This document shows positions 56,078 through 64,000 of a DNA stretch of 64,000 nt, in pieces. Position 1 is the stretch's first letter. Each line of letters opens with the position of its first letter. A program made the position numbers and the translations under genes. The notes below the pieces were generated by a model. The model worked only from the letters and a program-made list of their open reading frames with translations. It was not told the DNA's origin and made no database searches. Location of the stretch: the NCBI GenBank assembly GCA_015689685.1, contig WVSL01000009.1, positions 62,001-126,000 on the forward strand, written 5' to 3'. Origin of the DNA: Rhodobacterales bacterium HKCCE2091 (GTDB lineage Bacteria > Pseudomonadota > Alphaproteobacteria > Rhodobacterales > Rhodobacteraceae).

Positions 56078-56641
56078 TCAGTTCACCACGAATTCAGTGA
56101 TCAGGAGATCGCGCACGCGACCGTCACCCGCCACGATCTGGATGCGATGCAGCATCTGGGCGCGGATCCGGGCGAGGCTTTCCGGGCGGCTGAGTTCGTC
56201 GATGCCGACGATCCGGAGGTAGCTGTTGAGAACGTCGAGCACCCGCGGCGCGAGCGCCTCGACATCCTGCGCGTGTTCCGGCGCGACTTCGAGCTGCGCG
56301 GAGAAGATCAGGTGACGGTTGCCGCTGTCGGGACCGAGCGAGATCGTCACCGTGTCGAGCGGGATGAAGGCGACGGGGACGAAGCCCCCGGCGGTGTCAT
56401 GGCCATCGTCGCCGTGGCCGTCGTCTGTGGCATGGGAATCGCCGCTGTCGCCGTGCCCGTCATCTTCGGCATGGGAATCCTCCGCCCCGCCGCCGAACAT
56501 GCCCGAGAGTGGCCCGGAGCTGACCGCCCAGAATCCGCCGCCGCCACCCGCGATCGCGAGCACGAGGCCGGCAACGAGCGGGATGAGCATGCCCTTTTTC
56601 TTCGGTGCCGGCGCGTCTTCGGGGTCGGCTTCGACGGACAT
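56078..56641 (-). CDS. fliL: Flagellar basal body-associated protein FliL
   Basis: The 187-residue inner-membrane protein has a membrane helix (about 20-42), an acidic His-rich linker (about 50-85, SHAEDDGHGDSGDSHATDDG) and the periplasmic FliL domain: FIPLDTVTISLG, HLIFSAQLEVAPEHA, LDVLNSYLRIVGIDELSRPE and the end VRDLLITEFVVN. FliL rings surround stators. ATG 56641 follows AAGGAG. The gene is divergent from fliF over a 127-bp region containing a CtrA-like box. Confidence 0.9.
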   Translation of the reverse strand: MSVEADPEDAPAPKKKGMLIPLVAGLVLAIAGGGGGFWAVSSGPLSGMFGGGAEDSHAEDDGHGDSGDSHATDDGHGDDGHDTAGGFVPVAFIPLDTVTISLGPDSGNRHLIFSAQLEVAPEHAQDVEALAPRVLDVLNSYLRIVGIDELSRPESLARIRAQMLHRIQIVAGDGRVRDLLITEFVVN

Positions 56642-56692
56642 CGATCGCAACTCCTTCTGGATCGGAACATCCGGCTTTTACCCCCTGTGCCA

Positions 56693-56707
56693 CTAACCGA
56701 ATGTTAA
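56693..56707. promoter_or_regulatory. CtrA-like box between fliL and fliF
   Basis: CTAA (56693-56696) - CCGAATG - TTAA (56704-56707) matches TTAA-N7-TTAA with one mismatch. It lies 62-76 bp before the chosen fliF start and 52-66 bp before fliL, so it could act on both. Confidence 0.5.
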
Positions 56708-56768
56708 GCGCGCCACCGCTATCTGCATCCTCGACCCGGCCAGAACGGCCAGAGAATCGAGGTTGAAG

Positions 56769-58439
56769 GTGCAGCAGCTCACCCTTCTGTGGACGACGAT
56801 GGACACGAGGCGCCGGGCCATGCTCGCCGGCGGTATCGCGGCCCTCGCGGTGATCGTCGTGATCCTTGCCCGTCTCGCTTCCGCCCCCGGCATGACGCTG
56901 CTCTATTCAGGTCTAGATCCCGCGGCTGCGGGTGAAGTCGTCGCCGCGCTGGAGGCCCGCGGCGTCGCGCACGAGGTCCGGGGCGAGGCGATCTACGTCG
57001 ACCAGTCGCAGCGTGACGAACTGCGGATGTCACTCGCAGGCGAGGGTCTGCCCGCGAACGGGGCCGCGGGTTACGAACTCCTGGACGGCCTGCCCGGGTT
57101 CGGCACCACCGCGCAGATGTTCGACGCCGCCTACTGGCGCGCGAAGGAAGGCGAACTTGCCCGCACGATTCTCTCCAGTCCGCTCGTTCGCGGTGCGCGT
57201 ATCCACATCGCGAACGCGTCGTCGGAGCCGTTCGCGGACAGGATGGAGGTCACTGCCTCGGTCGTCGTGCGGCCCGCGGCGGGCGGCATCCCCGACAGTT
57301 TCGCGCGCGCGCTTCGGTTCATGGTGGCGTCCTCCGTTCCGGGGCTCCAGCCGACCAATGTCACCGTGATCGACGCCGATAGTGGCGAAGTGATCGGCGG
57401 CGACACCTCCGAAGGCGCGGCGACGGCCGGCGAACAGCGTGCGGCTCTCCTACGCAGCAATATCGAACGCCTTCTCTCCGCGCGGGTGGGGCAGGGCAAC
57501 GCGATGGTCGAGGTCAGCGTGGAACTCGTCTCGGACATCGAGACGATCCGGGAACGCCGGATCGATCCCGAAAGCCGTGTCGTCATCGCGACGGATACGG
57601 AGGAAAGCACGAATTCCAGCCAGAATTCCGGCAATGGTGCCGTGACGGTCGCCTCGAACCTGCCGACCGGGCAAGCGGGCGGGGGCGGCGACAGCGCGTC
57701 GTCGCAGGGAACCGAAACGCGGGAGCGCGTGGATTACGAGGTCTCGGAGCTTCAGCGGGAGGTCCAGAGCGGACCGGGTCGTGTCCGGCGGATCTCCGTC
57801 GCCGTGCTGGTCAACGGCGTGACGACCGTGGATGCGAACGGCGCTGTCGTCACCGAACCCCGTGACGCCGACGAGATCGAGGCGCTCCAGGCGCTGGTGC
57901 AATCCGCGATCGGGTACGACGAGGCCCGGGGCGACCAGGTGACGATCCGGTCCATGGCCTTCGAGATCCCGCCGGAACTCACCGGCGATGGGATAGGCGG
58001 CGCGGGGCTGTTCTCGGCGCTCGACATGGCGCAGATCCTGCGGGCGGGGCTGCTTGCGGCCGTAGCGCTCGCGATTGCCTTCGGCGTGGTTCGCCCGGCA
58101 CTCGCCGTGCGGCCGCTCCCGGCTCCGGAACCGGGCTTCGCACCGGGCCTCCCGGTTCCGGCCGGGGCGTCGGATGCGGGGCAGGAGGTCGGCGACGGAG
58201 GATTCGAACTCGGGATGGGCGAGATGGGCAGCGGCCTGCCGGATCTTCCGGGCCTGCCCGACCTCCCGGCACTCGACGGCGCACCTGCCTGGGACGGCGA
58301 GATCATCACCTCCGGTGGCGCGAGCGACGACTCCGAGGATCCGGTCGATCGCTTGCGCCGCCTAATCCAGGAACGTGAGGCCGAAACGGTCGAAATCCTC
58401 AGAAGCTGGATGGAAGAGGACGAGGAGACCGCGCGATGA
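56769..58439 (+). CDS. fliF: Flagellar MS-ring protein FliF
   Basis: The 556-residue MS-ring subunit has two membrane helices (about 17-38 and 417-437) around a periplasmic region with ring-building motifs: LLYSGLDPAAAGEVVAALEARG near residue 45, then FGTTAQMFDAAYWRAKEGELAR and RGARIHIA. The last 30 residues (DPVDRLRRLIQEREAETVE..LRSWMEED) are the FliG-binding tail. GTG 56769 (MQQLTLLWTT) has GAGG six bases upstream. A TTG at 56763 is less likely. fliG is not the next gene. Confidence 0.95.
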   Translation: MQQLTLLWTTMDTRRRAMLAGGIAALAVIVVILARLASAPGMTLLYSGLDPAAAGEVVAALEARGVAHEVRGEAIYVDQSQRDELRMSLAGEGLPANGAAGYELLDGLPGFGTTAQMFDAAYWRAKEGELARTILSSPLVRGARIHIANASSEPFADRMEVTASVVVRPAAGGIPDSFARALRFMVASSVPGLQPTNVTVIDADSGEVIGGDTSEGAATAGEQRAALLRSNIERLLSARVGQGNAMVEVSVELVSDIETIRERRIDPESRVVIATDTEESTNSSQNSGNGAVTVASNLPTGQAGGGGDSASSQGTETRERVDYEVSELQREVQSGPGRVRRISVAVLVNGVTTVDANGAVVTEPRDADEIEALQALVQSAIGYDEARGDQVTIRSMAFEIPPELTGDGIGGAGLFSALDMAQILRAGLLAAVALAIAFGVVRPALAVRPLPAPEPGFAPGLPVPAGASDAGQEVGDGGFELGMGEMGSGLPDLPGLPDLPALDGAPAWDGEIITSGGASDDSEDPVDRLRRLIQEREAETVEILRSWMEEDEETAR

Positions 58440-59065
58440 CCAGACGTCTCTTCCTCGAGGAGTTCGGCAGCGAAGTGGAGGAGCTGGAACCGGCGCCGCC
58501 ACCGCCGGAGCGCGAACCGGATATCGACCTGGAAGGCATGAGGCTCGACGCCTACGAGGCCGGCTACAAGAGCGGCTGGGACGACTGCCGCGCCGCGCAA
58601 TCGGAGTCGGAGGCCGGCCTGTCCGGCGATCTCGGGCAGGCGATACGCGACGCGGGTTTCACCTATCACGAGGCGCGTGCCGGCGTGCTAGCCGCGATCC
58701 GCCCGGTGCTGGAAGCGATGGTCGAACAGGTCCTGCCCGTGCTCTCCACGAGTGGATTGGCCGCGATGGTCGCGGCCGAACTCATGCCCCGCATTGAGGC
58801 CGCAGCCGACCTTCAATGTCAGCTCGTAGCCTCGCCTGCACTCCTGCCACGCCTCGAGAAACTCGTTGAGGCCGCGGGGGTCGAGGTCCGTCTCGTCGGC
58901 GAGCCGGCATACTCGGATGCCCAGGTCTCCCTGAGAATGGGCGCCGAAACGCACGAAATCGACCTCGCTCGCGCGACCGAAGAGATCGCGGAGGAACTCC
59001 GCCGATACACCGAAGGCCTCGCGGCCGTATCGGACCACACGACAATGAAAGGAGCAGCCGCATGA
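58436..59065 (+). CDS. fliH: FliH-like flagellar export regulator
   Basis: The 209-residue protein has an N-terminal Pro/Glu-rich stretch (EPAPPPPEREPDIDLEGM) and a DAYEAGYKSGWDDCRAAQ segment typical of FliH. A helical region and a C-terminal globular domain (LLPRLEKLVEAAGVEVRLVG and DAQVSLRMGAETHEIDLA) follow. FliH binds and regulates FliI. Both ends overlap neighbouring genes by 4 bp, within fliF-fliH-fliN-fliP. No fliG occurs at the usual place between fliF and fliH. Confidence 0.82.
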   Translation: MTRRLFLEEFGSEVEELEPAPPPPEREPDIDLEGMRLDAYEAGYKSGWDDCRAAQSESEAGLSGDLGQAIRDAGFTYHEARAGVLAAIRPVLEAMVEQVLPVLSTSGLAAMVAAELMPRIEAAADLQCQLVASPALLPRLEKLVEAAGVEVRLVGEPAYSDAQVSLRMGAETHEIDLARATEEIAEELRRYTEGLAAVSDHTTMKGAAA

Positions 59066-59340
59066 GCGATCTCGACCTGTCCCTGACCCGCACGGCATTG
59101 AAGGGCGTTCCGATCGAGATGCGGGTCTGCGTCGGCCGTGCCCACCCGACACTTGCGGAACTGCTCGATCTCGACCGTGACGCCATCCTCCCGCTCGACA
59201 CCGGGATCGAGGATTCGGTCGAGGTGATGATCGGCGACCGGGTCATTGCGGTTGGCGAACTCGTCGAACAGGACGACGCGACCCCGGGCAGGCTCGCCGT
59301 CCGCCTCACCGAGGTGGTGGACCTGGGCGATGCGGAGTAG
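59062..59340 (+). CDS. fliN: Flagellar C-ring protein FliN
   Basis: The 92-residue protein is a single SpoA/surface-presentation domain: GVPIEMRVCVGRAHPTLAEL, LLDLDRDAILPLDTGIEDSV and GDRVIAVGELVEQ. FliN forms the bottom of the rotor C ring and anchors FliH for export. FliM, its usual partner, is not in the window. It overlaps fliP by 11 bp. Confidence 0.93.
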   Translation: MSDLDLSLTRTALKGVPIEMRVCVGRAHPTLAELLDLDRDAILPLDTGIEDSVEVMIGDRVIAVGELVEQDDATPGRLAVRLTEVVDLGDAE

Positions 59341-60052
59341 GGCCTCCGCCCTCCCGATCTTTTGCCTGATCCTCTGCGCCTGGGCCGGTGCCGCAACGGC
59401 GCAGGACATCGCGATCGACTTCGGCGAGGGTTCCCTGACCGGGCGCAGCCTGCAACTGATCGCGCTGATCACGGTGCTGAGTCTCGCCCCGGGGCTCGCG
59501 GTGATGATCACCTGCTTCCCGTTCGTGGTGACAGTGCTGTCGATCCTGCGGCAGGCCATCGGCTTGCAGCAATCGCCGCCGAACATCCTCGTCGTAAGCC
59601 TGGCGCTTTTCCTGACCTACTTCGTCATGGCCCCCGTGTTCCAGGAAGCTTACGAGACGGGTATCGCGCCACTTCTCGACGGACGGATGGAGGCGGGGGA
59701 AGCCATCACGCTGGCATACGACCCTTTCCGCGTATTCATGTTGAACCGCGTCGATCCCGACACGCTCGCCAGCCTGCTGGACCTTCGCGACCTTGGTCCG
59801 GAAACGGAGCCGGAAGCGTCCGTGCTGATCCCGGCCTTCATGCTGAGCGAGGTCGAGCGCGCGTTTCAGATTGGCTTCCTCGTCTTCCTTCCGTTCCTGA
59901 TCATCGATCTCGTCGTCGCCGCCGTCCTCATGTCGATGGGCATGATGATGGTCCCACCCGCGATCGTGTCCCTGCCGTTCAAGCTCGCGTTCTTCGTCGT
60001 CGCCGACGGATGGGCCCTGCTGACGGGCGCGCTGGTTCGCAGCTACTTCTGA
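59330..60052 (+). CDS. fliP: Flagellar export gate protein FliP
   Basis: The 240-residue membrane protein has a cleavable signal sequence (MRSRASALPIFCLILCAWAG) and four membrane segments with family motifs SLQLIALITVLSLAPGLAVM, FVVTVLSILRQAIGLQQSPPN (parts), FRVFMLNR and FLPFLIIDLVVAAVLMSMGM followed by PPAIVSLPFKL. It forms the core of the export gate with FliQ and FliR. Start ATG 59330 overlaps fliN. Confidence 0.96.
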   Translation: MRSRASALPIFCLILCAWAGAATAQDIAIDFGEGSLTGRSLQLIALITVLSLAPGLAVMITCFPFVVTVLSILRQAIGLQQSPPNILVVSLALFLTYFVMAPVFQEAYETGIAPLLDGRMEAGEAITLAYDPFRVFMLNRVDPDTLASLLDLRDLGPETEPEASVLIPAFMLSEVERAFQIGFLVFLPFLIIDLVVAAVLMSMGMMMVPPAIVSLPFKLAFFVVADGWALLTGALVRSYF

Positions 60053-60063
60053 GGAGTCGAAGC

Positions 60064-60639
60064 ATGGCAAACCCAAGGCCTAAATCGAATGCCGGAAAAT
60101 CCGCCCTGCTGGCCGAGCTCCTTGGCGTGGAGCGTCTCGCGGCGCTCCGACAGACCGGCGCCCTGCCGCCCGTGACCGAAGAGGGCACTTCCGATCCCGG
60201 CACGCTCGCCTGGCATCGCAACAGGCTGATCGAACGCTTTCGAGAACGCGGTTTCCTCGGCACGGCCGCATCGACGGTCAGCGCTCCTCCACCACGCAAG
60301 CGGGAAGGGGCCAAGTCGGGTTCGAGCCCAGGCTCTGCCGAATCGAAAAATGGCGCTTTGAAATCCGAGGACGCATCGCGACCTACCGGTACCTATTCGA
60401 GACCGGACGGCAGCAAGTCTCAGGATCCGGTGTTCAGGCCCGGGGGCCTCGGGGCCCGGGTCGTGTCCAACCTCGAGCCGGACAGGTTGTGCGACGAACA
60501 CCCTGCGGTGGTTGCTTTGCTGCTCCGCGCCCAGGCGCCAGCCACGCGAAGCGACATCCTGCGTGGATTACCGGGTTCCCAAGCCAGGGCCGTCATGCGC
60601 CATCTCAGGAAGGTGCGGGTCAGCCCTAACTCGCGGTAA
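60064..60639 (+). CDS. Small protein with FliG-middle-like module
   Basis: The 191-residue protein has an N-terminal helical part (KSALLAELLGVERLAALRQ and TLAWHRNRLIERFRERGF), a Ser/Lys/Pro-rich disordered middle (about 70-125) and a C-terminal module (about 143-185): LCDEHPAVVALLLRAQAPAT and ILRGLPGSQARAVMRHLRK. The EHPxxxALLL pattern resembles the EHPQ segment of the FliG middle domain and MgtE_N-type repeats. It follows fliP by 11 bp. FliG-like rotor or export roles are possible but unproven. Confidence 0.6.
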   Translation: MANPRPKSNAGKSALLAELLGVERLAALRQTGALPPVTEEGTSDPGTLAWHRNRLIERFRERGFLGTAASTVSAPPPRKREGAKSGSSPGSAESKNGALKSEDASRPTGTYSRPDGSKSQDPVFRPGGLGARVVSNLEPDRLCDEHPAVVALLLRAQAPATRSDILRGLPGSQARAVMRHLRKVRVSPNSR

Positions 60640-61026
60640 GGCCGCGTGAAGAAGCTCAAATCGAGAAGCTGTGCGTCAGAAATGCCTCTGCGTCCCTCGG
60701 GCATGCAGCGAGTGCCGTCGTTTGATCGACCTGAAACATTCAGTCGCAACCCGGAAAGGTCGCGACGGTATGACGGATCGCCAACTGTCGCGACACTCGA
60801 TACGAGACCGTTCTAAGACGCTTCCACCCGATACAGACCCCAACTGGTCTCTTTGATTGCGTTCAGTCACTCTGGTGGTAGATCTTCACGCGCGCTCCTC
60901 GCTTCCGGAAGCATGAGCGGGTAAGAAGAGACGTCATTGTATTGAAGCAGAGACGTCAGCGTAACATGAGGTTCAGGTTTCGCGGTTTGCATCAAGTAGC
61001 TGACAGCGCGGTTTGAAAGCCGGGCG
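60640..61026. other. Intergenic region between the FliG-like gene and flgI
   Basis: These 387 bp of lower GC content hold no supportable gene. A ten-base direct repeat, AGAGACGTCA, occurs at 60926-60935 and 60948-60957, 22 bp apart (two helical turns). The two flanking genes converge on it, so terminators are expected but none with a clear T tract is seen. Confidence 0.5.
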
Positions 61027-62133
61027 TCAGCGGACGAGGAATTCCGCATGTAGCGCGCCGGCGGCCTGGATTGCGCTCAGGATGTCGATCATGTCGCGGG
61101 GGGAGACGCCGAGAGCGTTGAGGCCAGCAACGACCTCCGAGAGGTTGGTGCCCCCGCGAACCTCCGCAAGCCCGGTCCCGGGTTCCTCGTCGATGCCCAC
61201 GTTGGTCCTTGGCAGGATGACTGTCTCACCTTCGGAGAACGGGCTCGGCTGGATTGCCAGCGGTTCCTCCTCGATCCTCAGCGTAAGATTGCCCTGGGCG
61301 ACGGCGACCCGGCTGATGCGAACATCTTCCCCCATCACGATCGTTCCGGAACGCTGGTCCACGACAACGCGCGCGCGGACCTCGGGTTCGACGAGGATAT
61401 TCTCGATCTGGTAGAGTGCGTGAGCAGGTGACGCTGCGCGGGTGGCGCGGACGTCGAGCGTTACCGTGCCGGAGTCCAGCATCTGGGCCACTTGCCGTCC
61501 GAAATTCTGGTTGATCGCCTCCTCGATGCGGGCGGCGGTAGTGAAGTCGGGCGTCCGGAGGGCAAGCCTGATGTTCGCCAGCGTATCGAGGTCGAAATCG
61601 ACCTCGCGCTCGACCCGTGCGCCGGATGGTACGATCCCGGCGGTGGGCACCCCTTGCACCACTTCTGCCCCGTCACCCTGCACCGCGGCCCCACCCGCGA
61701 TGACGTTGCCCTGTGCGACGGCGTAGATTTCGCCGTCCGCGGCCGTCAACGGGGTCATCACGAGTGTTCCGCCCAAGAGGGAACTGGCGTCCCCGATCGC
61801 GGATACCGTGATGTCGATCTGCGATCCGGCGCGCGAGAACGGAGGAAGCGATGCGGTCACGAAAACGGCTGCCACATTCTCCGGCCGGTACTGTTCGCCG
61901 GATACGTTGACCCCGAGCCGTTCAAGGATATTGGTCATGATCTCCTCGGTGAACGGGGCATTCCTGATGCCGTCACCGGTTCCGTTCAGGCCGACAACGA
62001 GACCGTACCCGATAAGATCGTTGCCCCGTACGCCGTCGAACTCCACGAGGTCCTTGATCCGGATGGGGGTCGCATGCGCGATGCCCGCAAGGTGAAAGAG
62101 GACAATGAGCGCGGCGACGAGGCGCTTCAGCAT
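61027..62133 (-). CDS. flgI: Flagellar P-ring protein FlgI
   Basis: The 368-residue periplasmic ring protein has a signal peptide (MLKRLVAALIVLFHLAGIAHA) and the family blocks RIKDLVEFDGVRGNDLIGYG, GLVVGLNGTGDG, VFVTASLPPFSRAGSQIDI and GTLVMTPL near residue 115-130. The C-terminal TNLSEVVAGLNALGVSPRDM and IQAAGALHAEFLVR are also typical. It needs FlgA for assembly. It follows flgL closely (1 bp between stop and start). Confidence 0.97.
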   Translation of the reverse strand: MLKRLVAALIVLFHLAGIAHATPIRIKDLVEFDGVRGNDLIGYGLVVGLNGTGDGIRNAPFTEEIMTNILERLGVNVSGEQYRPENVAAVFVTASLPPFSRAGSQIDITVSAIGDASSLLGGTLVMTPLTAADGEIYAVAQGNVIAGGAAVQGDGAEVVQGVPTAGIVPSGARVEREVDFDLDTLANIRLALRTPDFTTAARIEEAINQNFGRQVAQMLDSGTVTLDVRATRAASPAHALYQIENILVEPEVRARVVVDQRSGTIVMGEDVRISRVAVAQGNLTLRIEEEPLAIQPSPFSEGETVILPRTNVGIDEEPGTGLAEVRGGTNLSEVVAGLNALGVSPRDMIDILSAIQAAGALHAEFLVR

Positions 62134-62134
62134 G

Positions 62135-63142
62135 TCAGAGATACTCCGAAAGGCTCAGGCGCGAGAGGCGCGCGGTCAGAATGTAGAGGGTCTCGAGCTG
62201 CGTCTCGGTCGAACTGAGGTCGGTCGCGGTCGCGGCAGGATCCGCGCTGACCAGTCGGCTGCGCTCGAGGCCGAGGGAGGTGACCGTGGCGTTGTGCCGT
62301 GTCTCGGCGGTCTCGATTCTGGCCTCGGTCACGCCAAGCCCGGATCGAATTGCGGTTATCTCGTCCTGTCCGGTTTGCAGGCGCGACCCCATCGCAAGCG
62401 CGAGCTCGGATTTGACCCCGGACCCTGGGGGCGCGAGACCTCGCGTCATCAACGCGCCGATCGCCAAGCCGGAGAACGCCGTCCGCAATGACGGATCGAG
62501 TGCCGTGACGTTGGTGGACACGGTTTCCCCTTCGGAAATCGTGAACCCCGTCTGAGGTGCAGTGTCACCCAGATAGGCAGCCGTTTCGTACCCGCCCGCC
62601 GGGGTCATGAAATAGTCGTCGACGATGGCGATCATGCTGGCTGCATCCGCCGCGCCAGCGACAAGCGTTTCTAGGTCCGCCAGCATGTCTGCGGCCGGAA
62701 CCAGCGCCGGCCTGTTCGTCGCCGTTCCCGCGAAGGGGGAACGCCCGCCCGACTGGGTGTTGAGGGCGGTGACCGCGAGGCTGAACGCGTCCTCGGCGCC
62801 GATCGCGGTTGTCATGATGTTCGCATCCTGGCCGAGCCCGGCGACAGACATCATCTCGGGGCCCAGCGTTCCGATCTGGTCCTGAATCGTGCCGAGCGCG
62901 TCCTGCATCCGGCCGAAATAGGCGCCCGCGAGCCCCGTGGCATCCTGGTAGGTGGACGCCATCCGGAGACCGCGTTCGATCGACGCAAGGCCCGTGAAGT
63001 CGCCGCGCAGCGCGCGCCCGAGATCCGATTTCCGCCCCGAGCTGAGTTCGCCGGTGAGGCGGAAGAGCTCCGATTGCGCGCGGGTCAGGCGGGCGCGGGT
63101 CTGAAGGTGGTGACCGAGGTCTCCGATGGGTGTCGTGGTCAT
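62135..63142 (-). CDS. flgL: Hook-filament junction protein FlgL
   Basis: The 335-residue protein has flagellin-like N- and C-terminal helical ends (ELFRLTGELSSGRKSDLGRA near residue 27, and LYILTARLSRLSLSEYL at the C-terminus) around a variable centre. This matches FlgL, which joins hook and filament. It overlaps flgK by 4 bp, and flgK-flgL-flgI are read as one operon leftward. Confidence 0.9.
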   Translation of the reverse strand: MTTTPIGDLGHHLQTRARLTRAQSELFRLTGELSSGRKSDLGRALRGDFTGLASIERGLRMASTYQDATGLAGAYFGRMQDALGTIQDQIGTLGPEMMSVAGLGQDANIMTTAIGAEDAFSLAVTALNTQSGGRSPFAGTATNRPALVPAADMLADLETLVAGAADAASMIAIVDDYFMTPAGGYETAAYLGDTAPQTGFTISEGETVSTNVTALDPSLRTAFSGLAIGALMTRGLAPPGSGVKSELALAMGSRLQTGQDEITAIRSGLGVTEARIETAETRHNATVTSLGLERSRLVSADPAATATDLSSTETQLETLYILTARLSRLSLSEYL

Positions 63143-64000
63143 GATCCGAGCCTCATGAGATCGTCGAGCATCTGGTTCGCCGTCTGGATGACGCGCGCAT
63201 TGGCCTGGAACATCTTTTCGATCATCAGCATCTTCTGGAGTTCCTCGTCGGTGTTCACGCCCTGTGCGAGTTCCGCGTCCTGAAGGGTGCCTTGCCGGGC
63301 TGCGGCGATGGATTGCCTGTTCTCGGACAACTGCCGGTCGACGGCGACCATCGAGAGCATTTCACCGCCGAGGACCGACAGGGACCGTTCGGCGGCCGAG
63401 AAGCCGCCGGATGCCGTGATACGGCCGGCGCTGACCGCGTCGGCCATCGACCGAAGGATCGTGGCGTCGCCGACCGGGCCCGGCGCAGCGGCTCCGAGGC
63501 CATCGCGGATGCGGAAGACCGCCCCACCCTGGTCTGGATCGACCAATGGATTGATCCGCAGGCGTTCGGCCAGTCCGGCTTCGGCAAGGGGATCGGTGAC
63601 GGAGCCGAGATCGGTGAAGAGACCCGGGGCGCCCGGCGCACGGGTCGGATCCACGGCGGGATCCTCGAACCTCTCGGCGATGTCGCGGGCCACGGCGTCC
63701 AATCGGGTCTGGGCCTCGGTCCCGTGGCTGTCCCGCACCGCGAAGAGCGCGGCGAGCTTTCCGCCGGAGACACCGGGAAGCGACCCGGTGGTTGAAATGG
63801 CATCGCCGTCCATCTCCAGCGCCGAAAGCGCGCCTGATCCGATGGTCATCTCGGGCACGATCACCGGGGTGGCGCGGAACTCGAACCGGGTGGCATGGCT
63901 CTCGAGAAGGGCGAGGCCATCGGTCGAGTAGAGCCGGATCGCGCCCTTCTCGAGCGTGTATTGCTTGACAGGGATGAGCTCCGAAATGCCATCCACGAGA
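63139..64000 (-). CDS. flgK: Hook-filament junction protein FlgK, C-terminal part (runs off right edge)
   Basis: About 287 C-terminal residues are present. The frame continues past base 64000, so the start is outside. The end, VNTDEELQKMLMIEKMFQANARVIQTANQMLDDLMRL (in parts), is the classic FlgK/axial-protein C-terminal helix. A mid segment with VPEMTIGSGALSALEMDGDA and SGGKLAALFAVRDS is typical of FlgK. It joins the hook to FlgL and the filament. Confidence 0.93.
   Translation of the reverse strand, partial: LVDGISELIPVKQYTLEKGAIRLYSTDGLALLESHATRFEFRATPVIVPEMTIGSGALSALEMDGDAISTTGSLPGVSGGKLAALFAVRDSHGTEAQTRLDAVARDIAERFEDPAVDPTRAPGAPGLFTDLGSVTDPLAEAGLAERLRINPLVDPDQGGAVFRIRDGLGAAAPGPVGDATILRSMADAVSAGRITASGGFSAAERSLSVLGGEMLSMVAVDRQLSENRQSIAAARQGTLQDAELAQGVNTDEELQKMLMIEKMFQANARVIQTANQMLDDLMRLGS

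Overview
The window is about 64 kb of GC-rich DNA from an alphaproteobacterium of the order Rhodobacterales (Rhodobacteraceae/Roseobacteraceae type). The clues are the slt, dapA, smpB neighbourhood, the dnaA-dnaN-recF block beside rpsT, ubiE-ubiB next to mutM, and one large flagellar locus carrying flaF, flbT, DUF1217, motE and CtrA-like promoter boxes. No tRNA, rRNA, CRISPR array or intact insertion sequence is visible.

Bases 1-5.4 kb hold housekeeping genes: a lytic transglycosylase running off the left edge, dapA, a TrmO-like tRNA methyltransferase, smpB, a mercaptopyruvate sulfurtransferase, an acetyltransferase and a queuosine-precursor transporter. Bases 5.4-8.15 kb are the most unusual part. 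A short transcript-like unit carries a Shine-Dalgarno sequence complementary over 17 nt to the expected 16S rRNA 3' end, an 18-codon ORF and a terminator. It is followed by five GGTAGAA repeats spaced exactly 11 bp apart, directly before the ribosome-rescue gene arfB. Next comes a visibly AT-richer three-gene cassette on the minus strand: a small helical protein, an HELGH zinc-peptidase-like protein and a dCTP-deaminase-like protein. It has its own promoter with an inverted repeat around the -10 and looks horizontally acquired. A nucleotide-metabolism or defence role is possible but unproven.

Bases 8.15-18 kb hold pncB, an SDR oxidoreductase with a divergent AraC regulator, an RlmL-type methyltransferase, DUF1801, pncA, a DUF1194 secreted protein, trhO, a VOC protein, a three-gene curli-type amyloid cluster (two curlins and CsgH, without csgG/E/F) and a hemerythrin. 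Bases 18-34 kb hold replication and core genes: gyrB, gst, lysE-type exporter, DUF1697, VOC, recF, dnaN, dnaA, rpsT, enoyl-CoA hydratase, mutM, two related membrane proteins, ubiE and ubiB. The dnaA-rpsT gap has strong inverted repeats but only one DnaA-box-like site, so it is not called an origin.

Bases 34-64 kb form a nearly continuous flagellar locus: flgD, fliK, flgJ, flgN-like, flagellin, flaF, flbT, DUF1217, fliI, flgB, flgC, fliE, fliQ, flgF, flgG, flgA, flgH, a FliL-like gene, flhB, fliR, flhA, an SLT transglycosylase, a MotC-like gene, motA, motE, a DUF6468-like gene, fliL, fliF, fliH, fliN, fliP, a small FliG-middle-domain-like gene, flgI, flgL and a partial flgK. Together they cover the MS ring, export gate and ATPase, rod, L and P rings, hook capping and length control, junction, filament, its regulators and part of the stator. 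fliG, fliM, motB and flgE are not in the window. Four flagellar envelope proteins here share His/Asp/Glu/Gly/Ala-rich low-complexity segments, which is unusual.
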